Assembly (NCBI RefSeq): GCF_900184935.1
Contig: NZ_FXYE01000002.1
Location: 1,054,001-1,118,000 of the forward strand
Source of the DNA: Actibacterium lipolyticum
Lineage (GTDB): Bacteria > Pseudomonadota > Alphaproteobacteria > Rhodobacterales > Rhodobacteraceae
Length of the DNA stretch: 64,000 nt
Direction of reading: 5' to 3'
Both the position numbers and the translations under genes were made by a program. This document shows positions 8,857-16,483 of the stretch, in pieces; position 1 is the first letter of the stretch, and every line of letters begins with the position of its first letter. Below the pieces are notes generated by a model. That model was not told the origin of the DNA, made no database searches, and was given only the letters and a program-made list of their open reading frames with translations.

Positions 8857-11615
8857 TGGCCCAACCTATCAAGCAAAGCGGGCACATGTACCTGATCGGA
8901 CTTATAGTTGCCCGTCAAAACATGCATGATCAGGTTAATGCCAAAGCGGTACGATATTTCACGCTGAAGCTCCCCGGCATAGCCGCGCCCAACCGGGTAC
9001 ATCTGCACACCGCGTTCATCCACCGCCCAGGCAGCGGCCCAGTTGTTGCCGCCAATCACAACAGGCGTCACGCCATCGTTAAGATTGCGGAACGGCATCC
9101 CTTCGGTCAGCTCGGCTTCGGGTGGGGCGGCTTCGACCCAAACATCACGCGAAGAAAACCGCCCGGGGAAATCTTGAAGTAGGTAAAAGGTGCGGGTCAG
9201 AACGTGGTCTTGCGGAATGGGCTCCAACGGGGGAACGTCCAGCGGGCGGGCCAGTTCTTGCAACTTGCGCCCCTCAGGCGAACCGCTGCCGAAACGGGCC
9301 ACATCGGCATCGCGCGTGTCAAACAGGATCATCCCACCCGTGCGCAAATACCGGTTTAGCTTTGCATAGGCTTGGGCCGATGGCTGCGGCTGACTGGCGG
9401 TTACCGGCCAATAAAGGAACGGAAAGAACGACAGTTCATCCGTTTCAAGGTTCACCGCAATCGGTTGCGCCGGTTCAACAGACGTGCGTTGGAACAGCTT
9501 ATCGGAAAGGCCGCGCAAACCGGCGTGCGCGATATCATCCAGCTGGCTGTCCCCCGTCACCACATGGGCCAAAACGACCTCGGATGTCGCGGCAAGCGCC
9601 AGTGCGTCATCCGGGGACTGCGCGCGTACATCCTGTGGCAACATCAGCGCCAAAGCCACAGCCGCCACAGCGCCCGAACGCGGTCCGCGCAAACGCCCCG
9701 ACAACCAGAGAGAGGCGATCATATCAAGCGCCAACAGCGCAAGCGCCGCCATCAGGAACGCCCCCTTAAGGAAGGTTTCGCGCACCACGGTCAGCCCCTC
9801 GACCGCGATGCGGGCGGGCCAGCTTGTCGCGGCAAGTGGCATTTCATTGTCAAAGACATTCAGCGCGATCCGCCGTTCTTCGCCCGCATAAAGGCCCGGC
9901 GGTTGCGTGGCCGTAGGGCGGCCATCGGCCAGTGCTTCGCCGGGGATCCCCGGCATGTTGCCCGCGTCTTCGATTTCACCAAAAGCGTTCAGCACATCCT
10001 CGGGTACCCATGTGGTGCCTGCCAGTTCCTCGGCAGCGGGTTTGGTGGGGCGGGTGGAAATGGCAAGGCGTTCCAGCATCTGCACGAACAACCCCGACAG
10101 CGGCAGCGTGGACCATTCCGCATTGGCCGTCACATGAAACAGAACCACCTGCCCCTGCCCGACACGCTTGCGGGTGACCAGCGGCGTGCCGTCGGCAAGC
10201 GAAGCGATGGAGCGTTCGGAAAGATCCGGGCCGGGCTGGGCCATGACCTGAGCCGAAACTGTGACCTCGTCGCTTAGCGAAAGGCCGAAGAAAGGAGACG
10301 TATCGGGGAACGGGCGCAGCGCCTTAGGTTCGCCCCAACTCATCGCGCCGCCCACTGTGCGCCCGCCCGCGCGCAGGCGAACCGGTAGCAGCGGGTCTTC
10401 CTCTACGCGGCTGACATCGCTGGCGGCAAGGCGCGGCCCGGCAAACCGCAGCAAAAGCCCGCCTTGGTCAAGCCAGTCCAACAGCGCGTCCTGTTCCGCC
10501 TCTGCCACCGTCGCGACATCCGCCAGAACGACCACATCGGGGTTTGCCAGAAGGATATCCAGCAGGTTGCCCTCAATCAGGTCGGCAGTAGGTTCCAACG
10601 CCTGACGCAGGAAGTGGAGCGGTGAAAGCAGCTCCAGCCCCTCCCGGTCATCGCGTGCGGCGATCAACGCCACTTCGCGCCGTTTCAGGCTGTCATCCGT
10701 CAAGGAAACCGCCCCGGCAGAGCGTACACCCGACACCGCAAACCGGGTGATCCGGTTGCGCAATTCCGGCGGCAGAACCAGCTCAACCGTTGCTTCGCCC
10801 TCGCCTGACGCAAATTCAGCGGTCGCCAGCGCCAATTCACGCTCTACCCCATTAGGGTCAAGGCCGATGGCGGTGATCGGTACCTCGGCTGTGTCAGCCG
10901 TGCTGGCACGCAAGGCGGTTACGGCAATCTTGCCATCCTCAAACCGTGCGGGGCGCAGGGCATAGACGGGGCGCGGGCTTTCAAACACAAAGACTGTTCC
11001 GTGCCGCTCTAGGCTATCCAGCAGCGGTGCACGCGCGGCGCGGTCAACACCATCAGAAACCCAGAAGGTTTCAAAGTTGCCCGTCAGGCTATCGGCCCAT
11101 TCGGCCACCGCATCAGCGTCAGGTTCCCACGCGGCCGGTTGCAACCCGGCAAGCCGCGATTGCCACGCGTCAGCGGCCTGAAACAGCGCACCTTCGTCTG
11201 GCAAGTCGGTCGTTTGAACGATTGCAACCGGGCGCGCGCTTCGGGCGGCTTCTGCCAACAGGGCGTCGACACGATCAACGCGGCGCTGCCAATCGCGCGC
11301 GTCCGCCCATGTTCCGTCAATCAGCACCAACAGCGGGCCAGACCCGGCGCGTTCATCCTGAGGGTTCAGAATAGGCCCGGCAAAGCCGATGATCACGGCG
11401 GCAATCGCCAACATTCGCAGCAACAACAGCCACCATGGGGTCTTATCCGTCTGGGTTTCGTCATCCGTCAGGCCCAGCAACAACGCAACGCCGGGAAACC
11501 GGCGGCGAATGGGTGCCGGAGGCACCGCCCGCAGCAACAGCCACAGAATGGGCAAGGCAAGCAGCCCGATCAAAAGCCACGGCGCGGTGAAACCTATGGG
11601 GCCCAGCGTAAACAT
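8853..11615 (-). CDS. BatA-like / DUF4159 membrane protein
   Basis: A 920-residue protein. The N-terminus has two membrane segments with the BatA-type start (F-T-A-P-W-L-L-I-G-L-L-A-L-P) and R-R-R-F-P-G. A VWA-like domain follows (L-V-L-I-D-G-T-W). Two more hydrophobic segments lie before a C-terminal DUF4159 domain of about 220 residues (A-K-L-N-R-Y-L-R-T-G-G-M-I-L-F-D-T-R-D). The start is ATG 11615, which shares one base with the DUF58 stop (TAATG). An open frame continues 28 codons upstream inside DUF58 but lacks a family match. It is probably a periplasmic or envelope complex partner of the MoxR chaperone. Confidence 0.85.
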   Translation of the reverse strand: MFTLGPIGFTAPWLLIGLLALPILWLLLRAVPPAPIRRRFPGVALLLGLTDDETQTDKTPWWLLLLRMLAIAAVIIGFAGPILNPQDERAGSGPLLVLIDGTWADARDWQRRVDRVDALLAEAARSARPVAIVQTTDLPDEGALFQAADAWQSRLAGLQPAAWEPDADAVAEWADSLTGNFETFWVSDGVDRAARAPLLDSLERHGTVFVFESPRPVYALRPARFEDGKIAVTALRASTADTAEVPITAIGLDPNGVERELALATAEFASGEGEATVELVLPPELRNRITRFAVSGVRSAGAVSLTDDSLKRREVALIAARDDREGLELLSPLHFLRQALEPTADLIEGNLLDILLANPDVVVLADVATVAEAEQDALLDWLDQGGLLLRFAGPRLAASDVSRVEEDPLLPVRLRAGGRTVGGAMSWGEPKALRPFPDTSPFFGLSLSDEVTVSAQVMAQPGPDLSERSIASLADGTPLVTRKRVGQGQVVLFHVTANAEWSTLPLSGLFVQMLERLAISTRPTKPAAEELAGTTWVPEDVLNAFGEIEDAGNMPGIPGEALADGRPTATQPPGLYAGEERRIALNVFDNEMPLAATSWPARIAVEGLTVVRETFLKGAFLMAALALLALDMIASLWLSGRLRGPRSGAVAAVALALMLPQDVRAQSPDDALALAATSEVVLAHVVTGDSQLDDIAHAGLRGLSDKLFQRTSVEPAQPIAVNLETDELSFFPFLYWPVTASQPQPSAQAYAKLNRYLRTGGMILFDTRDADVARFGSGSPEGRKLQELARPLDVPPLEPIPQDHVLTRTFYLLQDFPGRFSSRDVWVEAAPPEAELTEGMPFRNLNDGVTPVVIGGNNWAAAWAVDERGVQMYPVGRGYAGELQREISYRFGINLIMHVLTGNYKSDQVHVPALLDRLGQ

Positions 11616-12490
11616 TAGCGCACCCTTTCCAAGGCGCGAAACAGCCACAGCAGCGCCGCTTGCGCGCTTTCGCCAGTGTGGTGGCATTGATAATGCCACC
11701 CCGTCACACGCGCCAAGTCCGCCAGCCGGGCCTTGCGTTCAGCCAAACGATCCAGATACCGTGCGCGCAGTTCGCTGGCCTTCAGGGTTTCGTGGCGCAG
11801 GTTGCCAGACATGCTTTCGAAAATGGTGCGCCCATCGAACGGAAACGCCTCTTCCTGAGGGTCGAGGATTTGAAGCAACGCACCCTTAACACCGCGATCA
11901 GCGGCTTTGGTCAGGGCCGCTTCGACCGGGGCCAGATCGCCCAGAAAGTCCGAAACAAACACGGCGCGGGAATGGGGTAACATTCCGCGGGCTTCGGGGG
12001 TGCCATAGTCGGGCGTTTCGTCCGTTGCGTTGAATGCCTCTGCTAAGCGCAAAAGCTGCAATTCGCCCCGGCGCGGTGGCAGGGTAAAGCCGGACAGGCC
12101 AACACGTTCCCCACCCCGGATCAACAGAACCGCAACGGCAAGCGCCAGCACCCGCGCGCGATCCCCCTTAGACGTGTGCGAACCATCCCCTGCAAACTGC
12201 ATCGATTGCGCGTCATCGACCCACAAAAGCACGCTTTGCGCGGCCTGCCATTCCTTTTCGCGGACGAAATGCACATCAGACTGGGCCGAGCGGCGCCAAT
12301 CAATGCTGCGTGCTTCGTCCCCCGGCCCGGCGGGGCGGTATTGCCAGAATTCATCCCCCATGCCCGCACGGCGGCGGCCATGTTCGCCCAACAGAACCGT
12401 CGCGGCCAAATGCTCTGCCTCTGCCAACAGTGGTGGCAGCGGCGCGGCTAATCCTTCGGCGCGGGAACGGAGGGCGGCGGGTTGGTTCAC
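11615..12490 (-). CDS. DUF58 domain protein
   Basis: A 291-residue cytoplasmic protein. The DUF58 core reads R-P-A-G-P-G-D-E-A-R-S-I-D-W-R followed by F-V-R-E-K-E-W, and then a VWA-type strand V-L-L-W-V-D-D-A-Q-S-M. It is the second gene of the moxR operon and overlaps moxR by four bases (ATGA). DUF58 proteins are the usual partners of MoxR ATPases. The biochemical role is unknown. Confidence 0.9.
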   Translation of the reverse strand: MNQPAALRSRAEGLAAPLPPLLAEAEHLAATVLLGEHGRRRAGMGDEFWQYRPAGPGDEARSIDWRRSAQSDVHFVREKEWQAAQSVLLWVDDAQSMQFAGDGSHTSKGDRARVLALAVAVLLIRGGERVGLSGFTLPPRRGELQLLRLAEAFNATDETPDYGTPEARGMLPHSRAVFVSDFLGDLAPVEAALTKAADRGVKGALLQILDPQEEAFPFDGRTIFESMSGNLRHETLKASELRARYLDRLAERKARLADLARVTGWHYQCHHTGESAQAALLWLFRALERVR

Positions 12491-13494
12491 GCGGCAGCCT
12501 CTATCCGCGACAGGTTGGTTGTGACGGTTTCGATGATCTCATCCAGGTTTTCGCCACGTGCACGTGCCGCAAAGCTAAGAGCCATACGGTGTTTCAGTAC
12601 CGGACCCGCCATTTTAAGAACGTCATCGGCCGATGGTGCCAAGCGCCCTTCCAACAATGCCTGTGCGCGAACCGTCAGCATAAGTGCCTGCGCCGCACGC
12701 GGCCCCGGCCCCCACGCCACGTTTTCACGCACGGCGGCGGGCGCATCCGGATCACCGGGGCGACAAGCCCGCACAAGATCAAGGATCAGGGCAACAACCG
12801 CTTCGCCCACCGGCATCCGGCGCACGGTGTTCTGTGCGGCGATCAGTTCGGCGGCGGAAAAGACGGCATGGGCCTCCTCCTCTGCAACGCCGGTGGTGGC
12901 CAACAGAATATCGTGTTCGGTTTTACGGTCGGGATAGGGCACATCGATCTGAACAAGGAACCGGTCAAGCTGCGCCTCAGGCAGCGGATACGTGCCCTCT
13001 TGTTCAATCGGGTTTTGCGTTGCCAACACGTGGAACGGCTGGCCCAGCGCGTGTTCCTGCCCCGCAATCGTGACGGATTTTTCCTGCATCGCCTGCAACA
13101 GCGCCGATTGGGTACGCGGCGAGGCCCGGTTGATTTCATCCGCCATCAACAGCTGGCAAAAGATCGGCCCCTTGATAAAGCGGAATGCCCTAGAGCCATC
13201 TTCGGCAGTCTCGAGCACCTCGGACCCCAGAATATCGGCGGGCATCAAATCCGGCGTGAACTGAATACGCGCCCCATCCAGCCCCATGACCGTGGACAGC
13301 GTATCAACAAGGCGGGTCTTGCCCAGCCCCGGAAGGCCGATCAGCAAACCGTGCCCACCGCACAACAGCGCGCTAAGCGTCAGTTCGACAACCCGCGGTT
13401 GCCCGATAAATCGTTTCGAGATGCTTTCCTTGGCCAACGCCAGTCTGGAACCCAGCGTTTCGATTTCTGCCACCAGTTGTGCGTCATCGCTCAT
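12487..13494 (-). CDS. MoxR-family AAA+ ATPase
   Basis: A 335-residue AAA+ chaperone-like ATPase. The Walker A is G-L-P-G-L-G-K-T, the Walker B is L-M-A-D-E-I-N-R-A, and sensor-1 is A-T-Q-N-P-I-E. The start at 13494 is chosen because AAGGAG lies upstream; the frame is open for 11 more codons. MoxR ATPases act with VWA-domain proteins to mature or insert metal into large complexes. It is the first gene of the four-gene moxR - DUF58 - DUF4159 - VWA-like operon. Confidence 0.92.
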   Translation of the reverse strand: MSDDAQLVAEIETLGSRLALAKESISKRFIGQPRVVELTLSALLCGGHGLLIGLPGLGKTRLVDTLSTVMGLDGARIQFTPDLMPADILGSEVLETAEDGSRAFRFIKGPIFCQLLMADEINRASPRTQSALLQAMQEKSVTIAGQEHALGQPFHVLATQNPIEQEGTYPLPEAQLDRFLVQIDVPYPDRKTEHDILLATTGVAEEEAHAVFSAAELIAAQNTVRRMPVGEAVVALILDLVRACRPGDPDAPAAVRENVAWGPGPRAAQALMLTVRAQALLEGRLAPSADDVLKMAGPVLKHRMALSFAARARGENLDEIIETVTTNLSRIEAAA

Positions 13495-13554
13495 GACATC
13501 TCTCCTTGCGGTGCTGTATGGTCCCATTAAAGGGAACTATGGCCCCCGGCACAA

Positions 13555-14154
13555 ATGGCAAAAAGCATCATGGGACAAATGATCGTGAAACCAACCGTCG
13601 AAAACATTGCCGATGCCGCACGAAAAGCAGGTAAAAAAGGCCCACCGCCCGTTCATTTGTGGAATCCTGACTTTTGTGGCGATCTGGACATGCGCATCGC
13701 ACGGGATGGCACGTGGTTCTATCTGGGCACCCCAATTGGGCGTGCAGGATTGGTCAAACTCTTCGCATCGATTCTTCGCAAAGACGGCGATGACTACTTT
13801 CTGGTCACCCCCGTCGAAAAGGTTGGGATCACTGTTGACGACGCGCCCTTCGTCGCAATCGACTTTGAGGTTTCGGGTGAAGGCGACGATCAGCTCATAA
13901 CCTTTTTCACCAATGTCGAGGACGCCGCCGAAGCCGGCCCCGATCACCCTATCCGTGTCACCCGCGACCCAGAAACCGGGGAGCCGTCGCCATATATCAA
14001 CATCCGCGCCAACCTCGACGCGCTGATCGATCGCAAGAGTTTCTATCGCCTTGTCGATATCGGCCAACACGAACAGCACAACGGCGAAAGCTGGTTCGGC
14101 GTGCGTTCGGGCGGGGCATTTTTCCCGATCATCCCCTCCTCTGAACTGACATAA
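13555..14154 (+). CDS. DUF1285 domain protein
   Basis: A 199-residue protein. P-P-V-H-L-W-N-P-D-F-C-G-D-L-D-M-R-I and the F-Y-L-G-T-P-I-G-R segment are hallmarks of DUF1285, a conserved but uncharacterised proteobacterial family. It is divergent from moxR, as is common in this group of bacteria. The start is uncertain: ATG codons at 13555, 13570 and 13579 are in frame, and none has a strong Shine-Dalgarno sequence. About 260 bases of non-coding DNA follow, in which I see no gene. Confidence 0.85.
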   Translation: MAKSIMGQMIVKPTVENIADAARKAGKKGPPPVHLWNPDFCGDLDMRIARDGTWFYLGTPIGRAGLVKLFASILRKDGDDYFLVTPVEKVGITVDDAPFVAIDFEVSGEGDDQLITFFTNVEDAAEAGPDHPIRVTRDPETGEPSPYINIRANLDALIDRKSFYRLVDIGQHEQHNGESWFGVRSGGAFFPIIPSSELT

Positions 14155-14415
14155 CGTGCAATCCGCACGCAAAACGCCGGATCACTGTGCGCCCTTGTTT
14201 ATATCCAAGGCTCAAAAACCGCCCCGCGCCGCAACTACGCCCGTAGGTGACAAATACATTTGCCATAAAAGTTAACCTGTGAAAGCGTTTGGGAAAGTTT
14301 TTTAGAACCGGCCGCTGTTTTTGGGCCAAACCATCTCGCCTTCATGAGGGTTTTCAATCATGTGCTTTGCCCAAGAACCGGGTTTTCGACCCGTCTTTTC
14401 AACGAAGGCACGCAA

Positions 14416-15411
14416 ATGCGTGTAATTCTTTTCGGAACGCAGTCACACATCCTTGCCGCAGTCGCCGAGTGTCTGGACGCCATCGGCGCTCAATATTCGA
14501 TCGTCTCTACCCGGCGCGCGGGCGATCTTGCCCAGGTGACCAATTGCCAAGACTTTGTTGGGATAGGTTTGAACGACTTTCTGAATCCCACGCAGGTCTT
14601 GGCCGATAACATCCAAAACTATGCGCTGACCTGCCGTGCTGATGTCCTTATCCCGGTCGATATGGCCGCCCTGAACGCGTTTGCAGTCATGCGCGGCGCG
14701 CTGCCCCAATGCCGGATTTTTCCGATCAGCCGTGCCGACACGCTGGACCTGATGCACAACAAATGGCGGTTCTTTAATTTGTGCCGCGCGGCAAACATCC
14801 CCACGCCCAACACTTGGCTGATTGAAACAATGGATCAGGCCGCAAACGTGCAAACGCAATACCCGGTCATGATCAAACCGCTTGCGATTGGTGGGGGTAT
14901 CGGGGTCCAGTCTGTTGCGGATGCGGGCACGCTTTACGACCGGCTCAGCGCATGGCCGCCCTCCCAATACCCAATGCTGATGCAGGAATTCATTCCGGGC
15001 GAAGACATCGACGTCAGCGTTTTGGCCAACCGCGGCAAGGTCATCGCCTGGACTGTTCAGAAATGGAACGGCGAGGCAGAGTTGGAGTTTCTTGACCACC
15101 CCGCCGCCGTCCAATTGGCCGCGAAACTTGTCGCTAAGTCCGATTTTTCCGGGGTCGCCCATTTCGACATGCGGGTCGACGAACGCGATGGCACACTGAA
15201 CCTGATCGAATGCAATCCCCGTTTCTGGGCCACAGTAAGCGCGTCACTGCAAGCAGGCGTAAACTTCGCCGCCCTCGGCGCGCGGGTCGCGATGGGCCTG
15301 CCATACCGGGCAAAGCCAGCAAAGCCTTGCACGGTTGCCGTCTCTGGCCCGATGACAGGCGCGTTTCAAGATTCAGCAAAAGTAGGCGCGCGCGGGCTGA
15401 TCGTGAATTAG
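14416..15411 (+). CDS. ATP-grasp ligase of unknown substrate
   Basis: A 331-residue protein with a carbamoyl-phosphate-synthase-like ATP-grasp fold. An N-terminal Rossmann-like preATP domain (R-V-I-L-F-G-T-Q) is followed by Y-P-V-M-I-K-P-L-A-I-G-G-G-I-G-V near residue 155, M-L-M-Q-E-F-I-P-G-E-D-I-D-V near 193, and the Mg-binding L-I-E-C-N-P-R-F-W. The start at 14416 follows a GAAGG sequence. The family couples an acid to an amine or thiol with ATP. It stands alone, and its last four bases overlap the convergent CDF gene. The substrate cannot be read from the sequence. Confidence 0.8.
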   Translation: MRVILFGTQSHILAAVAECLDAIGAQYSIVSTRRAGDLAQVTNCQDFVGIGLNDFLNPTQVLADNIQNYALTCRADVLIPVDMAALNAFAVMRGALPQCRIFPISRADTLDLMHNKWRFFNLCRAANIPTPNTWLIETMDQAANVQTQYPVMIKPLAIGGGIGVQSVADAGTLYDRLSAWPPSQYPMLMQEFIPGEDIDVSVLANRGKVIAWTVQKWNGEAELEFLDHPAAVQLAAKLVAKSDFSGVAHFDMRVDERDGTLNLIECNPRFWATVSASLQAGVNFAALGARVAMGLPYRAKPAKPCTVAVSGPMTGAFQDSAKVGARGLIVN

Positions 15412-16316
15412 GTCGCGTCAGCATGATCCGGCGCGATGTCTGCACAGCCCGACGCGGATGTCTCCAGCTCTAGCGTCGCGTGAAAGATGTTGAACCGCTG
15501 CGCTAGCATCGCCTTTACGCGCTCTGTCACATCCGCAAAGTCAGCGCCGTCTTTCACAACCAAATGCGCCTCAAACGCGGTGCGATGCTCATCAATCTGC
15601 CACAGGTGCATATGATGCGCGTCTTCCACCCCCGCCTGCGCGTTAACCTGTTCGCGAACATCCGAAAGCTGTGGCGCGTCTGGGCTGCCAAGCATCAAAA
15701 TCCGTATCACCGGTAACACCTCGCGCCCAGCATGCCACAGAATGTACAGCGCAATGCCAAGCGTCACCAACGGGTCGATCAGCCGCCAGTCGTAGAGCAA
15801 AATCAGCGTCCCAGCGAAAATCACCGCCACCGATCCCAGCGCATCTGCCACGTTGTGCAAAAACGCCGCGCGGATGTTCAAACTGTCCTTCGACATCGCA
15901 TAGGTCAGCGCTGCGGTCACCGCATCCACGGCCAATGCGATACCCGCGATAATCACCACAATCCATCCATCCACACCGGGCGGGTCCAGCATGCGCATCA
16001 CGGCCTCGGCAATCAGGTAGAAAGCGATCACAAACAAAGTGGTGTAATTGACCAAGGCCGCCACAACCTCCGCCCGGCCATAGCCGAAGGTCATCACCTC
16101 ATCCTGCGGACGCCGCGCCACACGGCGCGCAACCAGCGCAATGATTAACGAAATCGCATCTGAAAAATTGTGGATCGCATCCGCAATCAAGGCCAGCGAG
16201 CCCGAAATCACCCCACCCACGATCTGCGCAAAGGTCAAAAGAAGGTTCACCGCCACAGCAACAGCAACGCGGCGGTCACCGGTATCGGGATCTATGTGAT
16301 GGTGGTCATGCGGCAT
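15408..16316 (-). CDS. Cation diffusion facilitator (Zn2+/divalent metal exporter)
   Basis: A 302-residue inner-membrane antiporter with six predicted membrane segments. The metal site is visible as H-x3-D in segment 2 (A-D-A-I-H-N-F-S-D-A) and H-x3-D in segment 5 (L-H-N-V-A-D-A), the zinc-type arrangement. A His-rich N-terminus (P-H-D-H-H-H) and a cytoplasmic C-terminal domain with H-H-M-H-L-W complete the CzcD/ZitB pattern. The start at 16316 is chosen for that His-rich N-terminus; an open frame extends 51 codons upstream without family similarity. Confidence 0.9.
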   Translation of the reverse strand: MPHDHHHIDPDTGDRRVAVAVAVNLLLTFAQIVGGVISGSLALIADAIHNFSDAISLIIALVARRVARRPQDEVMTFGYGRAEVVAALVNYTTLFVIAFYLIAEAVMRMLDPPGVDGWIVVIIAGIALAVDAVTAALTYAMSKDSLNIRAAFLHNVADALGSVAVIFAGTLILLYDWRLIDPLVTLGIALYILWHAGREVLPVIRILMLGSPDAPQLSDVREQVNAQAGVEDAHHMHLWQIDEHRTAFEAHLVVKDGADFADVTERVKAMLAQRFNIFHATLELETSASGCADIAPDHADAT

Positions 16317-16450
16317 GGCTGGCACCTTAGCAACTGTGCCATCACCTAACCCCCTTTCGCCCCAACAAAACAAGCGAAGACATGACGCACCCCATCCACG
16401 CCCACCCGCCTGAGCGCCTGAGCGCCCCAAGGGCGCGAGGTGAAAGGAGC

Positions 16451-16465
16451 GGCCCGAAACGGGCC
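16451..16465 (-). terminator. Hairpin after polA
   Basis: GGCCCG (16451-16456) pairs with CGGGCC (16460-16465) around a three-base loop, 18 bases past the polA stop. The following minus-strand bases are only mildly T-rich. Confidence 0.45.
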
Positions 16466-16483
16466 TCACCTTAGCAATTCAAA

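Noticed and set aside
12310-13530. A 406-codon open frame opposite the MoxR gene.
   Set aside because: The MoxR motifs on the minus strand decide the coding strand; the frame has no family resemblance.
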